Assembly: GCF_900107165.1 (NCBI RefSeq)
Contig: NZ_FNOY01000011.1
Coordinates: forward strand, 1-64,000
DNA: 64,000 nt
Reading direction: 5' to 3'
Source: Nitrosomonas halophila
Lineage (GTDB): Bacteria; Pseudomonadota; Gammaproteobacteria; Burkholderiales; Nitrosomonadaceae
Within the stretch, counting starts at the first letter, position 1, and each line of letters opens with the position of its first letter. A program made the position numbers and the translations under genes. The notes beneath the pieces were generated by a model. The model worked only from the letters and a program-made list of their open reading frames with translations. It searched no databases and was not told where the DNA came from. Below are positions 8,541 to 17,907 of this stretch, one piece after another.

Positions 8541-9317
8541 TCAATAGGCATCACCCGGCTGGGTCGAAGTCAGAATATGAATCCGCTCGATCATCTCCTG
8601 CGACGAAATCACGCCGGAACCCAATGGCACCAGCCGCTTGTCGCGCACATTGCCCAGCACCATCAACGGCACTTCCTCCACACCCAGCCTTGCAGCCAGG
8701 CCATTGTCCCGGCGCGGTGCCGGATACCGGGGCAACCCAGCTCCATCGAGCGATACCGGGAAAATCGTGATCCCGTGCGTTTGACTCAGCCAGGCAAGGG
8801 TTTCCGACATGACATGGCAGTATGGACAATCCGAACGAAAGAAGAAGAAAATCCCCCACTCCTTGCCGAGCTTCTCCAGTGTATCCATTCGGACCGCCCG
8901 GCGCGTCTGTCGATGAACATCGAGTGCCGCATTGTTGACCGGGCGCTTCAATTCATAATTGAGCGCCGGTGTCTGCCAGATCACCCGCCGCCAGACATCG
9001 GAGAAAACAGATGCCATCTCCATGGAGTGATTTTGCAAATCGATGTAGGCCGCTACATTCTCTGGAGTGGGCTCCAGAATGGCGAGCGCACGTCTGCCCT
9101 TCAGCGCCTTTTGCAAGGCCTCCAGTTTTTGAATGGCCCGTGCCTGGGGTGTAGCCGATTCTTCGGAGGGTTCGGAACGTTCTTCCGGTCCAACCTCGCA
9201 GTACCAGATGAATTTCGAGTGGTCGCAATGCCAGGCAGAGGGATAGTCTATGCTGGAAGCATTCGCGAACGCCCAAGCAGAAAACGGAAAGAACAGAATG
9301 GGAATAAAAAAAATCAT
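8541..9317 (-). CDS. traF: TraF, thioredoxin-fold pilus assembly protein
   Basis: The 258-residue protein has an N-terminal signal sequence (IFFIPILFFPFSAWAFA) and a C-terminal thioredoxin-like domain with a CPYC motif near residue 164 (FFFFRSDCPYCHVMS). This is notable because F TraF itself lacks the CxxC while several other F-type systems retain it. It probably catalyses or supports disulfide formation in periplasmic Tra proteins. It follows trbI directly and precedes traH. Confidence 0.9.
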   Translation of the reverse strand: MIFFIPILFFPFSAWAFANASSIDYPSAWHCDHSKFIWYCEVGPEERSEPSEESATPQARAIQKLEALQKALKGRRALAILEPTPENVAAYIDLQNHSMEMASVFSDVWRRVIWQTPALNYELKRPVNNAALDVHRQTRRAVRMDTLEKLGKEWGIFFFFRSDCPYCHVMSETLAWLSQTHGITIFPVSLDGAGLPRYPAPRRDNGLAARLGVEEVPLMVLGNVRDKRLVPLGSGVISSQEMIERIHILTSTQPGDAY

Positions 9318-9318
9318 C

Positions 9319-9663
9319 TCATTTCGCTCCCATGCGCAGTCTGACCCACTCGGTCATATCCGGAATGGGGGCACCCTCGACAGCATTGCTTGGTTTTTTC
9401 ACCAGACTGGCCGCGTTGAGTACGGAACATCGGCAAGAATCCGCCAGCTGCTGCAAGGCGATGTCGATCCTGATCGCCTGTGCCTGGGCTTCCAGCATGG
9501 CGGATTCATCCTGTCGTTTGGCGAAGGCTGCTGCCGACTCGTTGAACAGGCTCGCGACATCGACCGTCACAAATCGTGGAAACGGATGCGTATAAATCCA
9601 GGCACTACCGACGATGAAGCTTGCGAGCACGCTGAACACCCAGGTGATGACGAACCCTTTCAT
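9319..9663 (-). CDS. trbI: TrbI-like F-type transfer protein
   Basis: A 114-residue single-pass protein: an N-terminal membrane anchor (FVITWVFSVLASFIVGSAWI) and then a periplasmic part starting FVTVDVASLFNESAAAF, as in F TrbI, which affects pilus retraction. The ATG overlaps the traC stop (ATGA), implying coupling. In related systems traW, traU and traN follow here. In this window traF comes next instead, so those three are missing from their usual place. Confidence 0.75.
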   Translation of the reverse strand: MKGFVITWVFSVLASFIVGSAWIYTHPFPRFVTVDVASLFNESAAAFAKRQDESAMLEAQAQAIRIDIALQQLADSCRCSVLNAASLVKKPSNAVEGAPIPDMTEWVRLRMGAK

Positions 9664-12218
9664 GACGGATCACAGCTCCGCTGCAACAGTGTCTCGATCG
9701 CTTCGGCCACCGACATGCCTTGCCTGGTCAGGGATTTGATGGCCTCATAGTCCTGGGCGCGGGTCGAATAAAGCATCATGGAGAATGGATCGAGTATCAG
9801 GCGTCCGACACCGGACCCCAGCGGGCAATGCACGTAGATTTCCGAATACAAACCATGCTCGGTCGTCACACTGGCCATCTGACGCCGGGTCCACTCATTG
9901 AGAGACAGCTTGCCTTCCTTGCCCAGGCGCTCGATGGATTCCGGTTTCTGCCGAAGCAAAAACAGCCAATCGGCATTCTCGATCATGGCACGGGTCGCAT
10001 CGGTCTTGTAGTAATCCTCGACCGATTGCGTGATGGTGCCGAACGCACCCCCGTATTTTCGTGCACGCCGGTAGCCCGCCTCGATGAACGAGGCGCTGGC
10101 GCCCTGTCCCATCAAATCCCACGCCTCATCGATGATGACGAGCTTCTTCAATGATCGATCCAAATACATCTCCTGGGTGATGCGGTACATCACCAGTTGC
10201 ATGACGACCGACTGCAGATTTTTCTTGGACTTCAGCTCCTCCAACTCGAGCACGATGAGATTTTTAGTGAACGCGATGTTCGCTTCCCCTTCGAAATAGG
10301 AAGCATAGATGCCATACCGGGTATAGGGTTCGAGCGCTGCCGCCAGGCGGTGCATATCGCGCACGTTCTCTTCGTTCTCCGAAGGCTCGTTCGATTTCAG
10401 AAAATCATAAATGTCGGTAATCGTGGCTGACTTGCCTTTCTGATCCCACACGCGCTTGATCGCGGAGACCAGAATGGAGTAGCTGTAATTGTCCAGTTTC
10501 TCCTGCGGGCTGGCCATTTGGGCGACCAGCGGGAGCAGCAGCTCCATATCGTGATTGATATCCATCACCATGGAGAACGGATTGAGGCATAACCGGTTGC
10601 GCCGCTCGTCGGTGAATTCGATGAATTCACCCTCCAGCATTTCACACAGATTCTTGTAGGAGCGGCCGATATCGATGATCCATACCTTGGTACCCGTGCC
10701 CAGATAGCGAAACGCCATCTCATTGACCAGCACCGATTTACCCGAACCGGACAAGGCCGCGACGGCAAAATTGAAATTACCGCTATTGTTGTCGAAAAGA
10801 TCGAATGACATGATCTGCCCGCGCCGGCCAAAGAGCGTCAGTATCGGTGTCCCGGTGCCTTTCCATTCAGCGATCAGCGGCGCAGTCATCACCGCATTGT
10901 CCGCTGTCTTGGTGCCAACCCGTCCAAACACTTTCAGATCGGCCTGCATCGCCTGGGTCAAGGTACAGGGCAAGGCCGCGACGAGTGCATGGTGCTGGAG
11001 ATAGACGTCCTTCGACAGATCGATCCCGCGCGCCTGCCAGACCGCGCGCACGGCATGCTCGCAGCGCGCGGCATCCTCCCTTCTGGATACCAGCGTTACC
11101 TGGTGAAACATCTGCACGACGTTTCTGCCATTGCTGAACGCACGCAACACCATATCCCAGTCCCGTTTACGGTCCTGCAGATCGGGCTGGAACCGTGCCA
11201 TGACGGACGATGCCGCTTGTGTTGCGCGCGCGGCTTTCATCTGCGCCTTGGTTTTGGCACTTTCGAAATCCAGAACGATGGCGCCCATCGTGATCATGAA
11301 TGGACAGGGAATCGCAAGAGAGAGCCGAAAGTAATCTCCAATCAGCGCATCCATGTTGCCGAGCCGGAAATACTTCGGATACTGCATGACCGAGAAACAT
11401 TGCAAGGCCGTCTCCACCCCGCCGTTCTTCCGAAACTTGATGAAGCTATCTGCGACCGCCGAGGCAACCTCGGTGTTTGAAACCTGCTTGCGGATCGGCA
11501 ATGTCTCGTCGTACTCGATCACTTTGCGCCGCCTGCCGAGCATACGTTCATGATCAAAAAAATCGGCCACGAAATTGATCAGGTTCGAAGGCTCCCAGTC
11601 CTTGCCGGGCAGCAGCGAAGAACGCAAGACAGAATGCACGCTTTCCCGGATACGGATCGCTTCTTCGACATCTGTCACGTTCTCCGGATCGAGCGGCAAG
11701 GTAATCGATATGACGCACTGAAAATCGCGCAAGAGATAGGCATGATTGGAGAAAAATGATTTACCGGTACCACTCAGATAATGATCGATGCGGCGGCGTG
11801 ACAACCTGCGAAAGGTATTCTGGCTGCGCGACCCACCAGGTTCGGGGTCGATGGGTAGGAAAGTCGACTGTGTTCGCAATACCGGCAGAATATGCGGACT
11901 GGCGTACAGGGAAATCTGTATGCCAGTGCCTGCCGGACACGAGAGAAACAAACTGGTCAGCACCCTCTCCATTTCTTCATTGGATCCGGTCTGCGGATGT
12001 GTCTCGATGCAGAAACCGAGATTTTGCATCGGTTTCTCACTGAATGCGCCCTGATCCAGCACGAACAATTTCTCTTCTGGCAGCCAGGACGAATAGGGAA
12101 GCATGCCGCTCAGGCGCGGAATGGTCGAGAGCTGTTCAAGCAGTTTGCGAGGGACCGCATCGGCGGGGTCGAACCGCTCGCCCAGAAATATCGTTTTCAG
12201 ATTGGCCAGTACACTCAA
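9660..12218 (-). CDS. traC: TraC, type IV secretion ATPase (VirB4 family)
   Basis: Cytoplasmic ATPase that powers pilus assembly. From the chosen start it is 852 residues. Walker A (ALSGSGKSVLVNE) lies near residue 490 and Walker B (LVIIDEAWDLMG) near 696. The N-terminal part matches the TraC_F_IV domain (SWLPEEKLFVLDQG). The TTG at 12218 overlaps the traV stop (TTGA) and has GGAGG just upstream, so it is preferred over a start further upstream inside traV. It sits between traV and trbI, as in other F-type operons. Confidence 0.95.
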   Translation of the reverse strand: MSVLANLKTIFLGERFDPADAVPRKLLEQLSTIPRLSGMLPYSSWLPEEKLFVLDQGAFSEKPMQNLGFCIETHPQTGSNEEMERVLTSLFLSCPAGTGIQISLYASPHILPVLRTQSTFLPIDPEPGGSRSQNTFRRLSRRRIDHYLSGTGKSFFSNHAYLLRDFQCVISITLPLDPENVTDVEEAIRIRESVHSVLRSSLLPGKDWEPSNLINFVADFFDHERMLGRRRKVIEYDETLPIRKQVSNTEVASAVADSFIKFRKNGGVETALQCFSVMQYPKYFRLGNMDALIGDYFRLSLAIPCPFMITMGAIVLDFESAKTKAQMKAARATQAASSVMARFQPDLQDRKRDWDMVLRAFSNGRNVVQMFHQVTLVSRREDAARCEHAVRAVWQARGIDLSKDVYLQHHALVAALPCTLTQAMQADLKVFGRVGTKTADNAVMTAPLIAEWKGTGTPILTLFGRRGQIMSFDLFDNNSGNFNFAVAALSGSGKSVLVNEMAFRYLGTGTKVWIIDIGRSYKNLCEMLEGEFIEFTDERRNRLCLNPFSMVMDINHDMELLLPLVAQMASPQEKLDNYSYSILVSAIKRVWDQKGKSATITDIYDFLKSNEPSENEENVRDMHRLAAALEPYTRYGIYASYFEGEANIAFTKNLIVLELEELKSKKNLQSVVMQLVMYRITQEMYLDRSLKKLVIIDEAWDLMGQGASASFIEAGYRRARKYGGAFGTITQSVEDYYKTDATRAMIENADWLFLLRQKPESIERLGKEGKLSLNEWTRRQMASVTTEHGLYSEIYVHCPLGSGVGRLILDPFSMMLYSTRAQDYEAIKSLTRQGMSVAEAIETLLQRSCDPS

Positions 12219-12823
12219 AACGGATCCTCCAGATCGTACATGTCCTCTCGTGGAAGAGTGTCTGGATACTGATTCTGTGGCGGGGCAGCGGGAGCAGTGA
12301 AATGACCGCCCGGCCATCCCGTCTTCTTGTCCTGGTGGCTGGCATCCTTGCCGATTTCACCGGTTTTCAAGGTCGTGGGGCGATACCAATCGATGATGCG
12401 CTGCCGGTTGTGTTCGACCATCCAGCGGCCATAATCCGCCACCATATAAAGATAGGACTGATCATGCAGATCACCGTCCGCATCCTCCCAGGGCGCCAAC
12501 CATATGCGCAGTATTTTTGGCCTGGTATGGACAGGCTCACCAGAAACGGGCGTTTGGCCGACGATGGAAGGCGATGCGCGCGTGATGGAGAACGCTGCAG
12601 GCAGTGTCTCATCAATGCGCGGTTTTTCTGCCTGCGCCTTCACGGCAGGTTGTTGCAGTCCTGGCAGATTGTCCTCGACTGCATTGGCGTAGACACCTGA
12701 CAACGACGAGCAGGAAATCCCATCAGGGGCCTTGCACGAGAACTTGCTCTGGCTGTCCAGGCCGGATAACGTGGAACAGCCACTCAGCAACAGTACGGCC
12801 AGAAAGTCCGGGTGCCGCTTCAA
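12215..12823 (-). CDS. traV: TraV, outer-membrane lipoprotein of the core complex
   Basis: This 202-residue protein has a lipoprotein signal (FLAVLLLSGCSTLSG) with the lipid-modified Cys at about residue 16, followed by paired Cys residues (KFSCKAPDGISCSSLSG) typical of TraV. It is the VirB7-like member that forms the outer-membrane ring with TraK and TraB. The TTG start overlaps the dsbC stop (TTGA). It lies between dsbC and traC. Confidence 0.9.
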   Translation of the reverse strand: MKRHPDFLAVLLLSGCSTLSGLDSQSKFSCKAPDGISCSSLSGVYANAVEDNLPGLQQPAVKAQAEKPRIDETLPAAFSITRASPSIVGQTPVSGEPVHTRPKILRIWLAPWEDADGDLHDQSYLYMVADYGRWMVEHNRQRIIDWYRPTTLKTGEIGKDASHQDKKTGWPGGHFTAPAAPPQNQYPDTLPREDMYDLEDPF

Positions 12824-13545
12824 GGCCGGGCTCCTTCGGTCAATAGTGCTGCTATTTCAGCAGCAGACCGGTACCCCTGCAGCAGGGTGCCATCCTCCAG
12901 AATCAAGGTGGGGGTAGCGTCGATGCCAAGCCGCCCGGCAAGCGAAATATTTCGCGCAATCGGGTGCTCGCAGTCGCTCTCATCCGCACTTTCCGGCAGC
13001 TTACCTTGGTGCATCAATGCCTCCCACGCGGCTACCCTGTCCTGGGCGCACCAGACCCGGCGGGCCTTATCCCATGCATCGGGATGCAATTGCGCGATCG
13101 GGAACAGGTAGGTATAGATGGATACATTGTCCAGCTTCGGCAATTCATTCTCCAACTGCCTGCAATAGGGACAATCCGGATCCGAAAAAACGAACAACTT
13201 GCGCTCGCCCCGGCCCCGGACAACTTCGATGGCATCTTCGATCGGCAGTACCGAGACATCGATCCGGTTCAAGGTTGCCAAAACGTCTGCGGTCAAATCC
13301 CGCTGCTCGGCCATATCAAACAGATGACCAAAAATCAGGTAACGAGCGCTTGGATCGGCATAAGCGATATTTTTGCCCATGACAACCTCGAAAAGACCCG
13401 CTATCCGGCTCTCATTCACGCGCGTGATGGTCGTTGCGGGATATAGTGTTCGCAGGCGTTGCGCCACCTCGGTTGCCGTGTCCGTCGCCTGAACAGACAG
13501 GCTGACCACCATACCCAGAACCCAGGCAATAGGTCTTGTAGCCAT
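12820..13545 (-). CDS. DsbC-like thiol:disulfide isomerase of the transfer operon
   Basis: The 241-residue protein has a signal peptide, a DsbC-type N-terminal dimerisation domain (residues about 25-90) and a thioredoxin fold with CPYC near residue 125 (FVFSDPDCPYCRQLE), plus the cis-Pro segment GIDATPTLILEDG. Such isomerases are encoded in SXT, IncC and other F-type transfer operons, presumably to fold Cys-rich Tra proteins. AGGAAGG precedes the ATG. A chromosomal housekeeping DsbC is unlikely given its place between traB and traV. Confidence 0.93.
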   Translation of the reverse strand: MATRPIAWVLGMVVSLSVQATDTATEVAQRLRTLYPATTITRVNESRIAGLFEVVMGKNIAYADPSARYLIFGHLFDMAEQRDLTADVLATLNRIDVSVLPIEDAIEVVRGRGERKLFVFSDPDCPYCRQLENELPKLDNVSIYTYLFPIAQLHPDAWDKARRVWCAQDRVAAWEALMHQGKLPESADESDCEHPIARNISLAGRLGIDATPTLILEDGTLLQGYRSAAEIAALLTEGARP

Positions 13546-13548
13546 ACT

Positions 13549-14787
13549 TTAACCTTCCTCTTCCATGATTCTGCGCGGCTTTCCGCGCAACGCGCCAAAA
13601 TCCACCAAATCCTGTTCCGGCCCCAACTCAAATTCAATCCCCTTGGTCAGCACCACTTCCACGACCCGCCCCGCATCGATTTCAATGACCGGAAACAGTT
13701 GCTCCGCCAGGCGGATGTAATACTGGGAAACACGGTCAAGCGATCGCCCGATTCCCGCCCCAAGCCCCGCCCGGAACTGATTGGCCGTACCCGAAATGGT
13801 GCCGACTGTGCCCAACGGACTGGTGCTGAACGATGTCGCGCTTTGCTGCAGGCCACGCCCGATGCCAGAAATGATTCCTGTCATGAGCGCATTGGCGATG
13901 ACCTGGCCCTGTTTGCTGATCAATCTTCCGCGCAGCCCCGCCTTGCCATCCTCGCTCACGATATAGCCCTTGGCAGCGAGGTCGATGACCGCTCCGTTTT
14001 TCAACGTACAGGAAAGCGATTCTAGTCTGAGATAAGCACGCTCCGAACTGATATCGCCGAAACCCGAGCCCAGCATGAAGCATTCCTTGAGTTTTGCCCG
14101 GTAACGGTTGGGCAGAAAGGCGTTGTCCTGGACTCTCAGCAATACCGGCATCGGGTTGTTCTGTGCCTGACCACCCGTTGGCGCATCCATTCCGCCCAGC
14201 AGAACGGCCCGCATGAAAGTGCCGGATGGAATGTAGGTTTTGTGGCTTGCAGGCTTCTCCTCACCATCAGTCATGCTGGGCGAGGTTGCGATCTGGAATA
14301 CGGCAATCCCCGGTAGGGGTGGTATCGCCGATTCAGGAAGTGGTTCCGGCAAATACGGTTGGGGCGCGGGCATGTGAACGACTTTCTCAGGCTCCGGCAC
14401 ACTGGGTTCCGGTGGCAATGGCGCTGGCAGCGGTGCGAAAAAATTCCCGGGTTGAATGGCTGGTTCGCCTGTTTTTCGTTCCAGCTCGGTAATTTTTTGC
14501 CGCATCGAGCGGATGATTTCATCCATTTCCTTCAGTTGCTGCGAGGATTGCGTCATCCAGATTTCCCGTGGATCAATCTGCGCGCCGGGTGCCACGATAC
14601 TTCTGGTGCCAGAATTCTGCTCCATAGCCTGCGGAAGCATCGGCTCCTGCCTGTCCCACAAATAAACCCCACCAAAAACCAGTGTAAAAAATACTGCCGC
14701 CAACATGCCAAGCAACAGATACTGCCTGGATCTGACGGAAAGATTTTTCAGGCGATCCGTGTAATCCGGCCCGTTGGCGTTACTCAT
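13549..14787 (-). CDS. traB: TraB, VirB10-like core-complex scaffold
   Basis: The 412-residue protein has a short cytoplasmic N-terminus, one membrane helix (YLLLGMLAAVFFTLVFGGVY, about 25-45), a coiled coil (about 75-105), a Pro-rich linker (about 118-155) that spans the periplasm, and a C-terminal beta-barrel domain (from about 185, including YIPSGTFMRAVLLGGMDAPT). This is the TraB/VirB10 architecture linking the inner and outer membranes. The first 8 bp overlap the end of traK. Confidence 0.95.
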   Translation of the reverse strand: MSNANGPDYTDRLKNLSVRSRQYLLLGMLAAVFFTLVFGGVYLWDRQEPMLPQAMEQNSGTRSIVAPGAQIDPREIWMTQSSQQLKEMDEIIRSMRQKITELERKTGEPAIQPGNFFAPLPAPLPPEPSVPEPEKVVHMPAPQPYLPEPLPESAIPPLPGIAVFQIATSPSMTDGEEKPASHKTYIPSGTFMRAVLLGGMDAPTGGQAQNNPMPVLLRVQDNAFLPNRYRAKLKECFMLGSGFGDISSERAYLRLESLSCTLKNGAVIDLAAKGYIVSEDGKAGLRGRLISKQGQVIANALMTGIISGIGRGLQQSATSFSTSPLGTVGTISGTANQFRAGLGAGIGRSLDRVSQYYIRLAEQLFPVIEIDAGRVVEVVLTKGIEFELGPEQDLVDFGALRGKPRRIMEEEG

Positions 14788-15499
14788 CAGTCCGCTCCAG
14801 GATCACATATACATCCGAGGTTTCGGCAGGACTCAGCACCGGACGCTCGACCGATACCGCAACCACCCCTTGCCGGTACAGTTCCCGCTCGTCGATCACC
14901 ATCTGCTTGCTGGAGATATTCGTCAGGCGGTACTTTTCTCCCCTGTAAGGCCCTTCAACCAATTTGGTGAGCACGAACATCGCGTCATGCCACAATGGCA
15001 CAACTCGATTGGTTGATTGGGTTTCCATGATGGCTTGCTCCGAATCCAGCGCCAGCAACATATGCTTGATCACGCGATTGCGTTCCATGTCCTTCCCCGC
15101 CATCGACGCTTTTTGCGGTGACCGCCCCTTGATCACGATGGTATCCGAGGGCGTATCGATCACCGACAGCAACAGTTTCCAGGTTCGGTTCGATTCGTCT
15201 GAAACAAAAGCACTGATGTTGGGCTTGTCGGTCGCGGGTTTGAGATAGGCGGCACCCGCATCCTGGTCGGCGGTCACGGTAAAATCCCCCTCGGCACCGT
15301 AAATCCGGCGGATACGAGTGCCTTCCACGCGCATAAGTGTCGGTTCATCGCGGGATATTACGGCATGCATGGTTTCGTCCGGATCGCCTTCGAGTATCTG
15401 CGCGCCATACGCATCAAGACTGCTTAGCAGTAGCAGCATCGATATCAAACAGATTTTGCCGGTTCGTTTCCCTGAAATCTGAAACATATAGTTTTCCAT
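14780..15499 (-). CDS. traK: TraK, VirB9-like outer-membrane core protein
   Basis: The 239-residue protein has an N-terminal signal sequence (KRTGKICLISMLLLLSSLDA) and the secretin-like TraK domain, including GAEGDFTVTADQDAGAAYL and a C-terminal beta-domain. It forms the outer-membrane ring with TraV and TraB. The start overlaps traE by up to 86 bp. ATG 15499 and ATG 15487 are both plausible, and neither has a strong Shine-Dalgarno sequence, which suggests coupling to traE translation. Confidence 0.9.
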   Translation of the reverse strand: MENYMFQISGKRTGKICLISMLLLLSSLDAYGAQILEGDPDETMHAVISRDEPTLMRVEGTRIRRIYGAEGDFTVTADQDAGAAYLKPATDKPNISAFVSDESNRTWKLLLSVIDTPSDTIVIKGRSPQKASMAGKDMERNRVIKHMLLALDSEQAIMETQSTNRVVPLWHDAMFVLTKLVEGPYRGEKYRLTNISSKQMVIDERELYRQGVVAVSVERPVLSPAETSDVYVILERTDE

Positions 15500-16019
15500 T
15501 GAGATATTTGAAACCGATCATGAACGTGGCATCACGCTCGCCAGCCCGCTTGTCGGATACCCAGGTATGCAATTTGCCGTTGAGCGCCACCCGCAGATGC
15601 CGATCATCGACGGTAATGTCCTGCACCGAGAATTGCGAGGAGGCCTGGTTTTTCTTGAGGAATTCAGAGCGTGACGCCATTTCGGCTTGCAGTCGTCCAA
15701 ATTCGGAAGGTAGTGCGTATTTGAGAAACAGTTCATTCTGATAATTCAGGCCGGAAGGCGTCACATTGAGCGCGAGTCCCGCATACCAGTAAGCCATCTC
15801 CTCGAGGTATTCCCTGGAAACCATGCTGGATGAAACCCAGAAGCTTTGCTTGATCTGGGGTGGCACGAGTATGGTGCGCGCTTCTCCGATCAGGTTGCCA
15901 ATCGCCATGGCTTCTATGAGCGCAATCAACACCAGCACGGCCGACAGGATACGCATGAAGCGAATTTCCTGCGTGGCATTGTCCCGCTCGAGGAGGTAAC
16001 GCTTGAATAACATGTTCAC
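15414..16019 (-). CDS. traE: TraE, VirB8-like inner-membrane protein
   Basis: A 201-residue protein with one N-terminal membrane helix (FMRILSAVLVLIALIEAMAI) and a periplasmic domain (SMVSREYLEEMAYWYAGLAL and onward) characteristic of TraE. It bridges the inner-membrane complex and the core. The listed start is GTG 16019, overlapping the end of traL; ATG 16013, six bases downstream and preceded by GGGGTG, is an equally good start. Confidence 0.92.
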   Translation of the reverse strand: MNMLFKRYLLERDNATQEIRFMRILSAVLVLIALIEAMAIGNLIGEARTILVPPQIKQSFWVSSSMVSREYLEEMAYWYAGLALNVTPSGLNYQNELFLKYALPSEFGRLQAEMASRSEFLKKNQASSQFSVQDITVDDRHLRVALNGKLHTWVSDKRAGERDATFMIGFKYLNGKLYVSDFRETNRQNLFDIDAATAKQS

Positions 16020-16312
16020 CCCAGAAAATAACGTAATCCGGAAGGCGGCAAAGACTTCGGCTGGATAAACAGACTACCGGGCAGCCACCAGTAAAGCACA
16101 TGAATGGCGAATCTCGGATGCCTGCCAGCTTTCATCCGGCCATAAAGCCAAGCCGCCACGGGACCGAAGATCAGCCCGGCCAAGGCCGCTCCGATGGCTA
16201 GCCCCACACCAAAAATCATGACAGCCAGCACCAGTTGGTCGATTTCCCACCAGAGAAAGCGTTCCCGGGCGTCGAGCGACGTCGGGATATAGCCAGTTTC
16301 ATCGCCATTCAT
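16016..16312 (-). CDS. traL: TraL, F-type pilus assembly membrane protein
   Basis: A 98-residue inner-membrane protein with the family segment YIPTSLDARERFLWWEIDQL followed by two close hydrophobic helices (about 27-62). TraL is a VirB3-like component that acts with TraC. It is placed between the pilin gene and traE, as in other F-type systems, and overlaps traE by 4 bp. Confidence 0.93.
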   Translation of the reverse strand: MNGDETGYIPTSLDARERFLWWEIDQLVLAVMIFGVGLAIGAALAGLIFGPVAAWLYGRMKAGRHPRFAIHVLYWWLPGSLFIQPKSLPPSGLRYFLG

Positions 16313-16323
16313 GATCGGCTTTC

Positions 16324-16620
16324 CTAGATCGTTGCGGTCATGATGACTTCAATGATTCCCGGGGTGAATTGCATGAATATGGCAAACCCGACTCCTGCAA
16401 GGATCGGAATGGGATTGACCCGGGCTATCGATATGATGCCGCCCAGTGCAACAGCGGCCACCGAGATGGCCTTTCCGCCAAACCCCAGCACCAGGTCTCT
16501 AAAAAAGTCATACAGCGCGTTGAACGACGTACCCGTCGTCCCCGCAACCGCATCACCGGCGACACACAACGATACGAGCAATAATAGGTACACATAGATT
16601 CGTTTCTCAAGTCGCATCAT
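16324..16620 (-). CDS. traA: TraA-like F-type conjugative pilin
   Basis: The 98-residue prepilin has a long signal sequence (YVYLLLLVSLCVAGDAVA, with probable processing near AVAG) and two hydrophobic helices separated by a short polar loop, as in F pilin (GKAISVAAVALGGIISIARV, then PIPILAGVGFAIFMQF). GGAG lies just upstream of two adjacent ATGs (16620 and 16617); the second is better spaced. Its position directly before traL supports the call. Confidence 0.85.
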   Translation of the reverse strand: MMRLEKRIYVYLLLLVSLCVAGDAVAGTTGTSFNALYDFFRDLVLGFGGKAISVAAVALGGIISIARVNPIPILAGVGFAIFMQFTPGIIEVIMTATI

Positions 16621-16840
16621 GCACTCCTGATTTCAATGTTTGATGACAGATAATGGATTTCACCAGCCAGCCGAAGCCTATCCCCAAAGCAATCCCGCCG
16701 ATCTGCGTCTGAAAGTCGTTCTCAAACAACGCGCCCGGCAGCAAAACGCCCATTGCAATAAAAGCCCCGGCAATAGTCATGTCCCTGATCGCAGCTTTCG
16801 TTCGAGGAATTCTTGCGCCAGAATCGATGTTTTCATTCAT
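16607..16840 (-). CDS. Small membrane protein preceding the pilin gene
   Basis: A 77-residue protein with two hydrophobic segments (DMTIAGAFIAMGVLLPGALF and GGIALGIGFGWLVKSII). ATG 16840 is preceded by AAGGAAA, and the gene overlaps both neighbours by a few bases. I do not recognise a family. By position it could help pilin insertion or be a pilus accessory protein, but this is inference. Confidence 0.6.
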   Translation of the reverse strand: MNENIDSGARIPRTKAAIRDMTIAGAFIAMGVLLPGALFENDFQTQIGGIALGIGFGWLVKSIICHQTLKSGVHDAT

Positions 16841-17417
16841 CTTGATTTTCCTTCTCAATGATTAGAATCTCGACGCGCCGGTTGCGTGCGCGTCCCCGCT
16901 CCGTGTCGTTCGGCACCAGATAGCAGCAACCACCCCTGGCAATGATTTCCAACGGATTCTTTACGCCAAGCCGCTCGATCCAGGCAGCGACTTGCTTTGC
17001 CCTTGCATGGGCGAGTTTCTGGTTGTAGGCCTTGTCACCGGTACTGTCGGTATAGCCCGTAATGCGAATGCGATCGTCGTCTCCGAGCGCCTTCAGCAGA
17101 TCACCCAGCGCCAGCGGCAGATCGGGATTTTGCTGGTCGAAACCGAACTGCACCAAGATGGGCCGGGAAGAAGTCTGGGGCAGGTCCGTTCGATGTGTCT
17201 GATCGATGGCAGAAGTGATCGCCATCCCTTGAATGGGAGATTTACCAGTTGTTAGCGGACAATTGATGCCCACCTCGCAGATACGCCAATCCTCATCGAA
17301 CCAGGCAATTTCGTGGAAACGTATGACCTGTTCTTGCTGCGCCCAGACAGATTTCGGCTGTGGCCGCAGCGTGCAGGCGACAAGCGAAACGAGCATGGCA
17401 ATCAAAAGCACGCGCAT
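16833..17417 (-). CDS. OmpA-like peptidoglycan-binding lipoprotein
   Basis: The 194-residue protein has a lipoprotein signal (LLIAMLVSLVACTL, Cys at about 15) and a C-terminal OmpA-like domain (ILVQFGFDQQNPDLPLALG, ITGYTDSTGD and RARNRRVEILI). It should anchor the envelope-spanning transfer complex to peptidoglycan. It lies between the lytic transglycosylase gene and the pilin block, so the two wall-related functions are adjacent. Confidence 0.88.
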   Translation of the reverse strand: MRVLLIAMLVSLVACTLRPQPKSVWAQQEQVIRFHEIAWFDEDWRICEVGINCPLTTGKSPIQGMAITSAIDQTHRTDLPQTSSRPILVQFGFDQQNPDLPLALGDLLKALGDDDRIRITGYTDSTGDKAYNQKLAHARAKQVAAWIERLGVKNPLEIIARGGCCYLVPNDTERGRARNRRVEILIIEKENQDE

Positions 17418-17836
17418 TACCGTCGCCGCCCGATTCGATCGAGAGCCGCCTGCACTTTGCGGGCGTAACGGATACGCTTGTCGGGGGATTTTGCGTTGTA
17501 GGCCCCAATGGCGTTCCAGTTGTAACCGAGTGCATGGAAATTGTTCGCCAGCACCCAGGCCCCGACAAAAGTGTTGATGCAGGGATCAAAAAGCGCCTGC
17601 TCGTCGATGCCGTATGGGCCGAGTTTGCCAAGCCAACTGCTATTGATCTGCATGTGGCCGATATCCCGGCTGCCGTTCCGGTTACGGTTGACCGCCCGAT
17701 GGTTGCCATTGGATTCGACCATGGAAATCGCTTTCAGTAGATCCGGATGAATCCGGTAACGCTGTGACGCTTCCTGGAAGCATGCCGCCTGGGCGCACAA
17801 CGGAAACAGCAGGATCGATATCAGATAGGGTTTCAT
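17417..17836 (-). CDS. Lytic transglycosylase of the transfer system (VirB1-like)
   Basis: ATG 17836 gives a 139-residue protein with a signal peptide (YLISILLFPLCAQA) and an SLT domain. The catalytic Glu is in KAISMVESNGNH (about residue 40), followed by RDIGHMQINSSW and IGAYNAKSPDKR, all diagnostic. It opens the peptidoglycan for the secretion channel. A longer upstream extension in this frame would run into the DUF4400 gene and lacks the signal peptide, so I reject it. Confidence 0.92.
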   Translation of the reverse strand: MKPYLISILLFPLCAQAACFQEASQRYRIHPDLLKAISMVESNGNHRAVNRNRNGSRDIGHMQINSSWLGKLGPYGIDEQALFDPCINTFVGAWVLANNFHALGYNWNAIGAYNAKSPDKRIRYARKVQAALDRIGRRR

Positions 17837-17907
17837 GACCAGAATCGTACAAACAAAGCGCACACGAAATCCTGGCCAAAGCGATACAAAACTGCTCTGT
17901 TTCGCGA

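Noticed and set aside
7186-8547. Plus-strand ORF (453 codons) opposite traH
   Set aside because: Antisense shadow of traH with no domain pattern and no ribosome-binding site.
12218-12317. Upstream extension of traC inside traV
   Set aside because: The extra 33 residues (Cys/Arg/Ser-rich) are unlike TraC, while TTG 12218 has GGAGG and the typical stop-start overlap.
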